64,000 nucleotides of DNA. Origin: Amycolatopsis lurida (GTDB lineage: Bacteria; Actinomycetota; Actinomycetes; Mycobacteriales; Pseudonocardiaceae). The translations under genes and the position numbers were made by a program. This document shows, in pieces, positions 8,423 through 17,287 of this stretch. Below the pieces are notes generated by a model, which was not told the origin of the DNA, did no database searches, and saw only the letters and a program-made list of their open reading frames with translations. The stretch spans positions 310,001 through 374,000 of the forward strand of contig NZ_FNTA01000002.1 of NCBI RefSeq assembly GCF_900105055.1, read 5' to 3'. The number at the start of each line of letters is the position of its first letter. Within the stretch, counting starts at the first letter, position 1.

Positions 8423-8965
8423 ATGTCCGAACCCCGATGGCTCTCCGACGAGGAGCAAAAAGTCTGGCGCGACTTCTCCGCGGCCACGCGAATGCTGCAA
8501 GCGCACCTGGAGGGCCAGCTTCAGCACGAGGCGGGCATGCCCCATACGTACTACGAAGTGCTCGTCGCCCTGTCCGAAGCGCCGGACAGGCGGCTGAGGA
8601 TGAGCGAACTGGCCGACGCGCGCAAAGCGTCGCGCAGCAGGCTCTCCCACGCGGTCGCGAGGCTCGAGGCGAACGGCTGGGTGCGCCGTGAGTCGTGCCC
8701 CACCGACAAACGCGGCTCCTGGGCGGTGCTGACCCCCGAGGGTTTCGCGGCGCTGGAGGAGGCCGCGCCCGGGCACGTCGAGGCCGTCCGCGAGAGCCTC
8801 TTCGACCCGCTGACCCCCCAACAGGTGAAGGCGCTCGGCGAGATCAGCGCCGCCGTCCTGGGGCGGCTGTCGCCGAAATGCGCCGCCGCCGAGGCGGAAC
8901 TGGCGATGCGGGAAGAGACCCTCGCGGACCTCGAGGGCTCGGCCGAACTGGCCAAAGCGGACTGA
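8423..8965 (+). CDS. MarR family transcriptional regulator
   Basis: A 180-residue winged-helix repressor. The DNA-binding core spans about residues 35-105: YEVLVALSEAPDRRLRMSEL, the recognition helix region SRSRLSHAVARLEANGWV and the wing RESCPTDKRGSWAVLT. MarR proteins release DNA when phenolic ligands bind or cysteines are oxidised. ATG at 8423 is chosen because the -10 box TAGAAT ends seven bases upstream, implying a leaderless mRNA; an in-frame ATG at 8414 would sit in the promoter. It probably represses itself, yceI and the nitroreductase at 4328. Confidence 0.92.
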   Translation: MSEPRWLSDEEQKVWRDFSAATRMLQAHLEGQLQHEAGMPHTYYEVLVALSEAPDRRLRMSELADARKASRSRLSHAVARLEANGWVRRESCPTDKRGSWAVLTPEGFAALEEAAPGHVEAVRESLFDPLTPQQVKALGEISAAVLGRLSPKCAAAEAELAMREETLADLEGSAELAKAD

Positions 8966-9067
8966 CCTGAACCCGGTCCAGGGGCGGGCGCGTCACTGCT
9001 GTCGGTGCGGGTGGATAGGCTTCGGGCGGCCACCCGACCCTGCTGCTTAGGTGCACCTGAAGAACCG

Positions 9068-9709
9068 ATGCTCAACATTTTCGCGCGCGCCTCCGTTTCC
9101 CGCGTCACCGACCCGATGGGGAAGGTGCTCGTGCGCGCCGGGCTGACCCCGAACGCGATGACCGTCATCGGCACGGCCGGGGCGGTGCTGTGCGCGCTCG
9201 GGTTCTTTCCCAACGACATGCTGCTGTGGGGCACCTTCACCGTCTGGGGCTTCGCGATGCTGGACCTGCTCGACGGCGCGATGGCCCGCGCCCGCGGGTA
9301 CGGCACGGCGTTCGGGGCCGTCCTCGACGCGACCTGTGACAGACTGGTCGACGGCGCGTTGTTCGCCGCGATCGCGTGGTGGTGCTTCGTCCACGACGAC
9401 AACCGCCCGGCCGCGGCCGCCGCGCTGATCTGCCTGGTGCTCGCGCAGGTCATCTCGTACGTGAAGGCCCGCGCCGAGGCCTCCGGGCTGGAGGCCGACG
9501 GCGGCCTCGTCGAGCGGGCGGAACGCCTGATCATCGCCCTTGTGGGAACCGGACTGCACGGCCTGGGCGTTCCGTACACCGTGGACATCTCGCTCTGGCT
9601 CCTCGCGGTGCTTTCGGTGATCACCCTGCTGCAGCGGACAGCCGCGGTGGCCAAGGCGGCGAGGGCCGCCAAAGCGGCCGGGCCACCCCCCGCGGAGGGC
9701 GGAGCATGA
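9068..9709 (+). CDS. pgsA: CDP-alcohol phosphatidyltransferase, phosphatidylinositol phosphate synthase
   Basis: A 213-residue integral membrane enzyme making phosphatidylinositol phosphate from CDP-diacylglycerol and inositol phosphate, the base of phosphatidylinositol mannosides. The signature D-G-x2-A-R-x8-G-x3-D-x3-D reads DGAMARARGYGTAFG then AVLDATCD. Several hydrophobic helices follow, and the tail is Ala/Lys-rich. Start at 9068 (MLNIFARASVSRVTDPMG) aligns with mycobacterial PgsA1; an upstream start would add 21 unlikely residues. Its stop overlaps the patA start (ATGA). It is the first gene of the PIM operon pgsA-patA-pimA. Confidence 0.93.
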   Translation: MLNIFARASVSRVTDPMGKVLVRAGLTPNAMTVIGTAGAVLCALGFFPNDMLLWGTFTVWGFAMLDLLDGAMARARGYGTAFGAVLDATCDRLVDGALFAAIAWWCFVHDDNRPAAAAALICLVLAQVISYVKARAEASGLEADGGLVERAERLIIALVGTGLHGLGVPYTVDISLWLLAVLSVITLLQRTAAVAKAARAAKAAGPPPAEGGA

Positions 9710-10623
9710 GCGGGTTCTCCCAGCGGCTCAGTGACTTCGGCTACGCGGCGGGCTGGCGGCTCGCGCGCTGGTTGCCGGAGTCCGCCGGCGCGGTGACCTT
9801 CGGGCTGGGCGCCGACCTCGCCGTCCGGCGAGACGGAGGCGGCGTCCGCCAATTGCGGCGCAACCTCGCCAGGGTCGTACCGCAGGCCGATGGTGTCGAG
9901 CTCGACGAACTGACCCGCCGCGCGATGCGCTCCTACGCCCGCTACTGGCACGAGATGTTCCGGCTGCCCTCGATGGACCACAAGGAGGTCAGCCGCAAGG
10001 TCGCCCAGTCGATCACCGGCGTGGAGAACCTCGACGCCGCCCTCGCCGAGGGCAACGGCGCGGTGATGGCGCTGCCGCACAGCGGGAACTGGGACGCCGC
10101 CGGCGTCTGGCTCGCGGACTATCTCGGCGGTTTCACCACGGTCGCGGAGCGGCTGAAACCCGAATCGCTGTACCAGCGGTTCGTGTCCTACCGGGAATCG
10201 CTCGGTTTCGAGATCGTCCCGCTGACCGGCGACAGCTCCGCGATGCGCGTGCTGCTCAAACGGCTGCGGGAGAACAAGGCGATCTGCCTGGTGGGGGACA
10301 GGGACCTGACGAATTCCGGCGTGCCGGTGAAATTCTTCGGCGAGCAGACCCGGATGCCGGGCGGGCCCGCCCGCCTGGCCGCCACCACCGGCGCCGCGCT
10401 GATCCCGGCGGGGTGCTGGTTCACCGAGGACGGCTGGCAGATCAGGCTGCATCCGCGGATCCGGGTGACGAACCGGTCCGAGGTGCCGGCGGCCACGCAG
10501 GCGCTGGCGGACATCTTCGCCGGGGACATCGCCGCGCATCCGGCGGACTGGCACATGATGCAGAAGTTCTGGCTCTCCGACTTCGAAGCCGGGGAACAGG
10601 CCGCCCTCGGCGAAGCGAGCTGA
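9706..10623 (+). CDS. patA: Phosphatidylinositol mannoside acyltransferase
   Basis: A 305-residue LpxL/HtrB-type acyltransferase that acylates mannosylated phosphatidylinositol at the inner face of the membrane. The catalytic H-x4-D reads HSGNWD. Other family segments are ENKAICLVGDRDL and AALIPAGCWF. It overlaps pgsA by four bases and is followed by pimA after 22 bases, the same order as Rv2612c-Rv2611c-Rv2610c in M. tuberculosis, which supports the specific assignment. Confidence 0.92.
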   Translation: MSGFSQRLSDFGYAAGWRLARWLPESAGAVTFGLGADLAVRRDGGGVRQLRRNLARVVPQADGVELDELTRRAMRSYARYWHEMFRLPSMDHKEVSRKVAQSITGVENLDAALAEGNGAVMALPHSGNWDAAGVWLADYLGGFTTVAERLKPESLYQRFVSYRESLGFEIVPLTGDSSAMRVLLKRLRENKAICLVGDRDLTNSGVPVKFFGEQTRMPGGPARLAATTGAALIPAGCWFTEDGWQIRLHPRIRVTNRSEVPAATQALADIFAGDIAAHPADWHMMQKFWLSDFEAGEQAALGEAS

Positions 10624-10645
10624 GCCGATGGCGCAGGCGCGGATC

Positions 10646-11791
10646 ATGAAGATCGGGATCGTCTGCCCGTACTCGTTCGACGTACCGGGCGGCGTGCAGG
10701 GACACGTCATAGATCTCGCGAAGGCGTTGCTGGCACGCGGGCATCAGGTCTCCGTCCTCGCTCCGGCGGACGAGGATTCCGACGTCCCGGATTTCGTCGT
10801 CCCCGCGGGGAAGGCGCTCGGCATCCCGTACAACGGCTCAGTCGCGCGGTTGCAGTTCGGCCCGGTGTCCTACGCGCGGGTCCGGCGGTGGATCCGCGAC
10901 GGCGACTTCGACGTCCTGCACCTGCACGAGCCGGCCGCGCCGAGTCTTTCCCTCTTGGCGCTGAAGGTCGCGGACGGGCCGATCGTGGCGACCTTCCACA
11001 CCGCGACGACGCGTTCGCGCACGCTGGCGGCGTTCCAGCCGGTGCTCCGCCCGCTGCTGGAGAAGATCACCGCGCGGATCGCGGTTTCGGCGCTGGCCCG
11101 CCGGGTCCAGGTCGAACACGCCGGTGGCGACGCGGTGGAGGTGCCCAACGGCGTCGACGTCGACTTCTTCTCCCGCGCGCTCCCGCTGGACGGCTACCCG
11201 CGCGCGGGCGGCACGGTCGGCTTCGTCGGGCGGTACACCGAGCCCCGCAAGGGGATGGGAGTGCTGCTGGAGGCGTTGCGGATGCTGTTGCCGGCGTTCG
11301 AGGAACTGCGGCTGCTGGTCGTCGGCCGTGGTGACGCCGATCAGCTCCGCCGCGAGGCCGGGCCGGAGCTGGCACCGCATATCGATCTGCTCGGCCAGGT
11401 CGACGACGAGACGAAGGCGCGGGCGTTGCGGAGCGTCGACGTCTACTGCGCGCCGAACACGGGCGGCGAGAGTTTCGGGATGATCCTCACCGAGGCGATG
11501 GCGGCGGGCACGCCGGTGCTGGCGAGCGGGCTGGACTCGTTCCGCCGGGTGCTCGACGACGGCAAGGCCGGGATGCTGACCGAAACCGGCGACGCCGCCG
11601 CGCTGGCCGACGGTCTCCGCGAACTGCTCGGGGACCCGGCCCGGCGGGTGTCGCTGGCGGCGGCCGCCGGGGAGCGCGTCGCGATGTTCGACTGGTCCGT
11701 GGTCACCACGCAGGTGCTCCGGGTGTACGAGACCGCGATCGCCGCCGATCCCCGGCGCGTCGGCGCGGGTGAACGCGAGTTCAGCCGATGA
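10646..11791 (+). CDS. pimA: Phosphatidylinositol alpha-mannosyltransferase
   Basis: A GT4-family glycosyltransferase (381 aa) that adds the first mannose from GDP-mannose to phosphatidylinositol. The N-terminal MKIGIVCPYSFDVPGGVQGH holds the glycine-rich acceptor loop. The C-terminal Rossmann half has GFVGRYTEPRKGMGVLLEAL and the E-x7-E motif ESFGMILTE. Start at 10646 matches family members; an ATG at 10628 adds six residues and cannot be excluded. The stop overlaps the following lemA-like gene. Confidence 0.94.
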   Translation: MKIGIVCPYSFDVPGGVQGHVIDLAKALLARGHQVSVLAPADEDSDVPDFVVPAGKALGIPYNGSVARLQFGPVSYARVRRWIRDGDFDVLHLHEPAAPSLSLLALKVADGPIVATFHTATTRSRTLAAFQPVLRPLLEKITARIAVSALARRVQVEHAGGDAVEVPNGVDVDFFSRALPLDGYPRAGGTVGFVGRYTEPRKGMGVLLEALRMLLPAFEELRLLVVGRGDADQLRREAGPELAPHIDLLGQVDDETKARALRSVDVYCAPNTGGESFGMILTEAMAAGTPVLASGLDSFRRVLDDGKAGMLTETGDAAALADGLRELLGDPARRVSLAAAAGERVAMFDWSVVTTQVLRVYETAIAADPRRVGAGEREFSR

Positions 11792-12270
11792 CGACCTGGG
11801 TCTGGATCGGCGGTCTCGTGGCCGCGATCGTGGTACTGGGCGGGCTTTTCCTGCTCGCGACGGCGAACAGGCTGGACCGGCTGCACATCCGCACGGACGC
11901 GGGCTGGGCGGCGCTGGACGCGGCCCTCGCGCGGCGAGCCGTCGTCGCCAGGGCGGCCGCCGCGATTCTGGGCGACGAGGAGCTGCGCGCATTGGCCGAG
12001 CGTGCCGAGCGGGCGCCGAGGCCGGATCGCGAAGCCGAGGAAAGCGAACTGACGCTGCGGCTGGCGCGCGTCGACCGGGCGGCTCTGCCGACGCCGCTGG
12101 CCGAAGAGCTGACCGACGCCGAGCACCGCGTCGTCATCGCGCGGCGCGTGCACAACGACGCCGTCCGGGACACCTTGCACCTGAGGCGGCGGCGGAAGGT
12201 CCGGTACTTCGGCCTCGCGGGGACCGCCCGGCTTCCGGAATACTTCGAGATCGCCGAACCCGATCTGTAG
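11788..12270 (+). CDS. LemA-like membrane-anchored protein
   Basis: A 160-residue protein with one N-terminal transmembrane helix (residues 4-25) and a helical cytoplasmic domain. The stretches WAALDAALARRAVVARAA and RRVHNDAVRDTLHLRRRR followed by PEYFEI recall the LemA fold, but similarity is remote and the function is unknown. Overlap with pimA (ATGA) and a 12-base gap to the xdhC-like gene place it in the PIM operon. A homologous small membrane gene follows pimA in other actinomycetes (recalled, not checked). Confidence 0.65.
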   Translation: MTTWVWIGGLVAAIVVLGGLFLLATANRLDRLHIRTDAGWAALDAALARRAVVARAAAAILGDEELRALAERAERAPRPDREAEESELTLRLARVDRAALPTPLAEELTDAEHRVVIARRVHNDAVRDTLHLRRRRKVRYFGLAGTARLPEYFEIAEPDL

Positions 12271-12282
12271 GAGGACGATTCC

Positions 12283-12756
12283 ATGAGCGAGCGGCTGCTG
12301 GTGGCGGTGTTCGCGACGCCCGTCGCGTCGTTCCTCCTGCGCTACGGCAAGGACCTCGGCTACAAGGTGGTGTTGTTCGAGCCGGACGGTGCACGGGTGA
12401 CCGACGTCGAGGACGGCTTGGACGCCCTCACGACGGTGCCGGATCTCGGCCCGGACGCCGACGTCGTCGTCACCGATCACGACCGGCCCGAACTCGGCGA
12501 GGTCCTCAAGGCCGTGCTGGACCGCCCGACCAGGTGGGTCGGGGTACTCGGCAATCCGCGCCACGCCGGCCCGCATGTGGCCGCGCTCAAGGCCTTGGAC
12601 GTTCCCGACACCGAGATCGCCAGGGTCCATCGCCCGGTCGGGCTGAACATCGGCTCACGCACGCCGCCCGAGATCGCCGTCGCCACCCTGGCCGGTCTGC
12701 TGGCGGACCGGAACGGGCGGCCGGGCGGTTTCGACTTTCCGCCACCCGGCGTTTAG
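12283..12756 (+). CDS. XdhC Rossmann-domain protein, stand-alone
   Basis: A 157-residue protein matching only the C-terminal Rossmann domain of XdhC/CoxI. The diagnostic end VGLNIGSRTPPEIAVATLAG is clear, and RWVGVLGNPRHAG fits the domain. Full XdhC helps insert molybdenum cofactor into xanthine dehydrogenase, but the N-terminal XdhC_CoxI domain is absent here and no molybdoenzyme genes are close. A good AGGAGG site precedes the ATG. Its last four bases overlap the stop of the convergent fusA2. Confidence 0.8.
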   Translation: MSERLLVAVFATPVASFLLRYGKDLGYKVVLFEPDGARVTDVEDGLDALTTVPDLGPDADVVVTDHDRPELGEVLKAVLDRPTRWVGVLGNPRHAGPHVAALKALDVPDTEIARVHRPVGLNIGSRTPPEIAVATLAGLLADRNGRPGGFDFPPPGV

Positions 12757-14861
12757 TTCGCCACCGCTCCTTCCGGCATCGGCTCGAACCGGGCGTGCCT
12801 GCGGGTGAACGTCGCCGTGCCCGAGGTCAGCGACCGCAGGTCGATGGCGTAGCGCAGGAGCTCTGCAGCGGGGACCTCGGCGCGGATGACCGTGCGGCCG
12901 CCTTCACCCGATTCGGTACCGAGCACGCGGCCACGCCGGGACGAGAGATCACCCAGCACGGTGCCCAGATGCTCGTCCGGGAGCCGCACCGCCACCTCTT
13001 CGAGCGGTTCGAGCAGCGCGATCTTGCCCGCCGCGGCGGCCTCCTTCAGCGCCAGCGCGCCCGCCGTCTGGAAGGCGGCGTCCGACGAGTCGACGCTATG
13101 CGCCTTGCCGTCGACGAGGGTCACGCGGATGTCGATCAGCGGATGGCCGTCGACGATCCCTCGCTGAGCCTGGGCCCGGACTCCTTTTTCGACGCTCGGG
13201 ATGAACTGGTGCGGCACCGAACCGCCGACGACCTTGTCCACGAACTCGAAACCCGACCCCCTCGGCAGTGGCTGGACCTCGATGTCGCAGACGGCGAACT
13301 GGCCGTGCCCGCCGGACTGCTTGACATGCCGGCCGTGCCCGCGGCCCGGACCGGCGAAGGTCGACCGCAGGCTGATGCGGACGGGCTCGGTGTCCACGTC
13401 GGCGCCTCCCGCGCGCAACCGCGACAGCACGACGTCGGCGTGGGCCTCGCCCATGCACCACAGCACGAGCTGGTTGGTCTCGGCGTTGCGGTCCAGCCGG
13501 AGCGTCGGATCGCCCGCGACGAGCCGGGAAAGGTTGCGCGCCAAGGTGTCCTCGTCGCTGCGCGTCTTCGCGACCACGGCGACCGGCAGCAGCGGTTCCG
13601 GCATCGCCCACGGCTTCATGATCAGCGGGTCGTCCGGTGAGGAAACGGTGTCGCCCGTTTCCGCAGAGCCGACCTTGGTGAGCGCGCAGAGGTCGCCCGC
13701 GACGCAGTACGGGACTTCCCGCAGATTCGCCCCGAGCGGCGAGTACAGATGCGCGACCCGCTCGTCGGCGTCGTGATCCTCGTGCCCCCGTTCGGCGAGC
13801 CCGTGCCCCGAGACGTGCACCGGGCGTTCGGGGCGAAGCGTCCCGGAGAACACCCGCACCAGGGACACCCTGCCGACGTAGGAGTCGACAGCGGTCCGGA
13901 CGACCTCGGCCGCCAGCGGGCCGTCGGGATCGGCCCGGAGCCCTGCGTGTGGTTCGCCGGTGGGGGAGGTGACCTCCGGAGGGACGTGCTCCAGCGGTGA
14001 GGGGAAGGCGCGCACCATCCCGTCGAGGACTTCGGCGAGCCCCACCCCGGTCGTCGCGCATACGGGGATCACCGGATGGAAGGAGCCGCGGGCGACGGCG
14101 GTTTCGAGGTCGGCGATCAGCGTGTCCTCGGCGATCTCCTCACCGGCGAGGTACCGCTCCATCAGGGACTCGTCCTCGCTCTCGGCGATGACCCCTTCGA
14201 TCAGTTCGTTGCGGGCCTCGGTCATCCGAGCGAGATCGGCCTCGTCCGGCTCGCCGACCTGGGGTGGGAAACCGTTCGAATAGTCGAAGTAGCGGCGCGT
14301 GATGAGCCCGACGAGCCCGTCACGTGCGGGCAGGTACAGCGGGAGGACTCCGGCCCCGAAGGCCTCCTGACAGGCCGCGATCTCGCCTTCGGGGTCGGCG
14401 CGGTGATGGTCGAGCCGGGAGACGACCACCGCCCTCGGCATGCCGACGGCGGCGCATTCCTCCCAGACCGCGGTCGTGGCCGCGTCGACGCCTTCCGCTG
14501 CGCAGACCACGAACAGCGCGGCGTCGGCGGCGCGAAGACCGGCGCGCAGTTCGCCGACGAAATCGGCGTATCCGGGGGTGTCGATGAGGTTGATCTTGTA
14601 GCCCTGGTGCAGCACCGGCGCGACCGAGAGGCCGACCGACCGCTGCTGCCGGACCGCCGCGGGGTCGTGGTCGCACACCGTGGTGCCCTCGACGACCGAG
14701 CCCGCCCGGGTCACCGTGCCGGACGCGGCGAGCAGCGCTTCGGCGAGTGTCGTCTTCCCTGATCCCGACGGGCCGACCAGGACGACGTTGCGGACCTTCG
14801 CCGGGTCGTCCACAGCGACGGCGGCCCCGGAGTCTCCGTTCTTGCTCTGTTTGTCGGCCAT
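12753..14861 (-). CDS. fusA2: Elongation factor G-like protein, EF-G2
   Basis: A 702-residue translational GTPase paralogue like mycobacterial FusA2. G1 is GPSGSGKTT (residues 30-38) and G3 DTPGYAD (94-100). The G4 motif NKxD is replaced by SRLD (148-151), so guanine recognition is unusual. Domains II-V follow, with GGHGQFAVCDIEVQPL and VDGKAHSVDSSDAAFQ in domain IV. Family knowledge: mycobacterial EF-G2 binds nucleotide but does not replace EF-G in elongation. The gene stands alone and converges on xdhC with a four-base overlap and no room for a terminator. Confidence 0.88.
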   Translation of the reverse strand: MADKQSKNGDSGAAVAVDDPAKVRNVVLVGPSGSGKTTLAEALLAASGTVTRAGSVVEGTTVCDHDPAAVRQQRSVGLSVAPVLHQGYKINLIDTPGYADFVGELRAGLRAADAALFVVCAAEGVDAATTAVWEECAAVGMPRAVVVSRLDHHRADPEGEIAACQEAFGAGVLPLYLPARDGLVGLITRRYFDYSNGFPPQVGEPDEADLARMTEARNELIEGVIAESEDESLMERYLAGEEIAEDTLIADLETAVARGSFHPVIPVCATTGVGLAEVLDGMVRAFPSPLEHVPPEVTSPTGEPHAGLRADPDGPLAAEVVRTAVDSYVGRVSLVRVFSGTLRPERPVHVSGHGLAERGHEDHDADERVAHLYSPLGANLREVPYCVAGDLCALTKVGSAETGDTVSSPDDPLIMKPWAMPEPLLPVAVVAKTRSDEDTLARNLSRLVAGDPTLRLDRNAETNQLVLWCMGEAHADVVLSRLRAGGADVDTEPVRISLRSTFAGPGRGHGRHVKQSGGHGQFAVCDIEVQPLPRGSGFEFVDKVVGGSVPHQFIPSVEKGVRAQAQRGIVDGHPLIDIRVTLVDGKAHSVDSSDAAFQTAGALALKEAAAAGKIALLEPLEEVAVRLPDEHLGTVLGDLSSRRGRVLGTESGEGGRTVIRAEVPAAELLRYAIDLRSLTSGTATFTRRHARFEPMPEGAVAN

Positions 14862-15024
14862 GCCGGTCTCCTCACCACACGATGCCGCGTACAGGTGTGT
14901 CCTCGATCACACACCCGCGACGGGCGTCGCGGCAAGGCGACCGGCGAGGGAACCCCCGAATGTCGAAGCGCCGTTATGCTCGATGGCGGACACCCGGAGG
15001 CGGATCCGACGGTGGGGATGAGCG

Positions 15025-16431
15025 GTGGAGCTCGACAGGCGAACCGTGTTGTGGCTGGCGGGGGCGGTCCCGGTGATGGCGGCGTTGCCCGCGGGCGGTG
15101 GTCCGTGGGAACGCTTGCGCGCCCGGTTGACGGGGGAGCTGTTCCAGCCCGGCGACCCGGGGTACGACGAAAAGAGGCTCGGGTTCTTCAGCCTCTACGA
15201 CCATCGGCTGCCCGCCGGTGTCGCGGTCTGCGCGAACGAGGACGACGTACGGCACTGTGTCGATTTCGCGGCCAGGCAGCGGATTCCGATCGCGGCCCGC
15301 TCAGGCGGGCACAGTTACGCCGGCCATTCCCTTGTGGACAAAGGGCTGGTCGTCGACCTGTCCCGGCTGAACGCGGTCGACATCCTGCCCGGCGGCCGGG
15401 CGGCGATCGGAGCGGGTGCCCGGCTCGGCCAGGTGTACGAGGCCTTGGCGGCGGCGGGCCGCGCGCTGCCCGCCGGCAGTTGTCCCCAGGTCGGTATCGC
15501 CGGGCTGACCCTCGGCGGCGGGATCGGCGTCTTGGCCCGCAAGTATGGGCTGACCTGCGACAATGTGGAATCTGTCCGTTTCGTCGGCGCGGATGGGACG
15601 GCGCGGCTGGTGTCGGAGGAGACCGCGCCAGACCTGCTGTGGGCGTTGCGCGGCGGGGGTGGCGGCAACTTCGGCATCGTCACGTCGTTCACCTTCCGCA
15701 CGGCGGCGGCCAGGACGCTGACGAACTTCACCCTGGTCTTCCCGCCCGCCGTGGTGCCCGCGCTGGTCGCGGCTTGGCAGGAGTGGCAGCCCGCGATGCC
15801 GGATGAACTGTGGTCCGGGATGGGCCTCGGTGCGACGGCCGCGAACTGTGGTGGCTGCTTCGTGGGCTCCGCCGCGCAGGTGAACCCGTTGCTGGACGAG
15901 CTGATCCGCCGCGTCGGCACTGAGCCGACCGAACGCGAGGTGACTGAGCAGGGACACCTGGCCACGATGCGCGCCTTCGCCAGAGAAGCCGCCTTCCCTG
16001 CCGCGGTCGCGCAGCGTGGGGACTATGTGGCCACTTCGAGGATGCTGACGCATCCGGTGCGCGACCCTGGTGCGCTCGCGACGTTGCTGAGCAGCGATCC
16101 CCATCTGTATTCGATCGTGGACGCATACGGCGGCGCGATCGCGCGGGTTCCGTCGAACGAGTCGTGCTTCCCGCATCGGTCCGCGCTGGGCAGTGTCCAG
16201 ATCATCCGGGGACTGGAGGGCGGCGAGGCGTACGCGCGCCAGGTGATCGGCCGGGTCCGGGACGAACTCAGCCGCGAATACGGGCAGGCCGGGTACGTCA
16301 ACTACATCGACCCGGAGATGCCCGAGTGGGCGAAGGCGTACTACGGCGATAGCCTTCCGCGCCTCCGCCGGGTGGCGCGGAAATACGACCCGGATGGCCT
16401 CTTCGCCTTCACCCAAGGCCTGGCCCGCTAG
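15025..16431 (+). CDS. Exported FAD-linked oxidase, berberine-bridge-enzyme type
   Basis: A 468-residue PCMH/BBE flavoprotein oxidase. The N-terminus ELDRRTVLWLAGAVPVMAAL looks like a Tat signal, so it is probably exported folded with FAD. RSGGHSYAG places His96, and GSCPQVGIAG places Cys153, at the two positions that bind FAD covalently in bicovalent members. The C-terminal BBE segment ends YDPDGLFAF. Such enzymes oxidise sugars or secondary-metabolite alcohols; the substrate is unknown. GTG start at 15025. Two bases after its stop begins the left inverted repeat of the mobile unit at 16434. Confidence 0.87.
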   Translation: MELDRRTVLWLAGAVPVMAALPAGGGPWERLRARLTGELFQPGDPGYDEKRLGFFSLYDHRLPAGVAVCANEDDVRHCVDFAARQRIPIAARSGGHSYAGHSLVDKGLVVDLSRLNAVDILPGGRAAIGAGARLGQVYEALAAAGRALPAGSCPQVGIAGLTLGGGIGVLARKYGLTCDNVESVRFVGADGTARLVSEETAPDLLWALRGGGGGNFGIVTSFTFRTAAARTLTNFTLVFPPAVVPALVAAWQEWQPAMPDELWSGMGLGATAANCGGCFVGSAAQVNPLLDELIRRVGTEPTEREVTEQGHLATMRAFAREAAFPAAVAQRGDYVATSRMLTHPVRDPGALATLLSSDPHLYSIVDAYGGAIARVPSNESCFPHRSALGSVQIIRGLEGGEAYARQVIGRVRDELSREYGQAGYVNYIDPEMPEWAKAYYGDSLPRLRRVARKYDPDGLFAFTQGLAR

Positions 16432-16499
16432 ACGGTCTCAAAACTCAAGGGTGTGTCACTGCGTAACCTGCCGGTCCTGGTCGTCGATCGTGGGCAGTC

Positions 16500-17069
16500 G
16501 TGGCGAAGACGACGCAGCAGCGGCGGGTCGAAGACCGGCTCTGGGAGCTGATCGAACCCCTGATCCCGTCCCGGCCAGCGCCGCGCGGTCCGGGTGGGCG
16601 GCCCCGGCTCGATGACCGTGCCGCGCTGGAGGGGATCTTGTTCGTGCTCGACACCGGCTGCCGCCGGCGAGACCTACCCGAGCAGCTCGGATGCGGTTCC
16701 GGGCACACCGAGCATGCTGTTCGAGCCGCTGCTGGACACGAACCCGACCGTGCGCGGCCACCACGGCCGGGCGGGCCGGCCACGATGCCGACCGGACAAG
16801 CTGCACGTCGACAAGGGCTACGACTACCGCCGCTACCTGACCCGCCGCGGTATCAAGGTCCGTATCGCCCGGCGCGGGATTGAGGGCAAGTCCGCCTCGG
16901 CCGGGTCCGCTGGGTCGTCGAACGCACCATCTCCTGGCTGCTGCGGTTCAAGCGCCTCGGGCTGCGCTACGACCGGGCCGGACGCACCACGCCGGCGCTA
17001 CTCACGCTGGCCTGCACCGTGATCAACGTGCGCCGACTCATAAAGATCGAGCTCTGCGACCAGGTCTAA
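16500..17069 (+). pseudogene. IS5 family transposase, deleted and frameshifted
   Basis: The N-terminal part reads RRVEDRLWELIEPLIPSRP and GGRPRLDDRAALEGILFVLD in one frame to about 16690. The middle, including the first catalytic region, is missing. A second frame supplies DKLHVDKGYDYRRYLTRRGI. The first frame returns with RWVVERTISWLLRFKRLGLR and LACTVINVRRLI up to the TAA at 17067-17069. An intact enzyme would be about 270 aa. With the deletion and two frame changes it cannot make an active DDE transposase. Confidence 0.85.
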
Positions 17070-17287
17070 TGCATCCATTCACTCGTTTGGGTACATCGGT
17101 AGCTCTGTGACCGTGGGGGTGACTCGTGAGCTTCGGAGCGCGGAGCAGGTCCTCGGGTCGGCACAGGCCCCCGTCGCCACGAGGGAGATCGATCTCCTGG
17201 AGGAGGCCGCGTTGCTGACGGCATCATCGACGGGGATGAACGAGCAGTCTCGTCGGGACGTGATCAGCCATCGGTGGGGCCGCCTCT

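Noticed and set aside
8551..10710. 719-aa open frame on the minus strand across marR, pgsA and patA
   Set aside because: It is antisense to three well-supported genes with family motifs; long spurious frames are expected at this GC content.
17058..17067. GACCAGGTCT as the true right end of the IS
   Set aside because: The 10-mer is shared with 18375-18384, but its core is self-complementary and coding; the full 13-bp terminal repeat is found only at 18367-18379.
17107..17287. Short open frame between the transposase remnant and the cold-shock gene
   Set aside because: It has no family resemblance and its latter half overlaps the cold-shock gene on the opposite strand.
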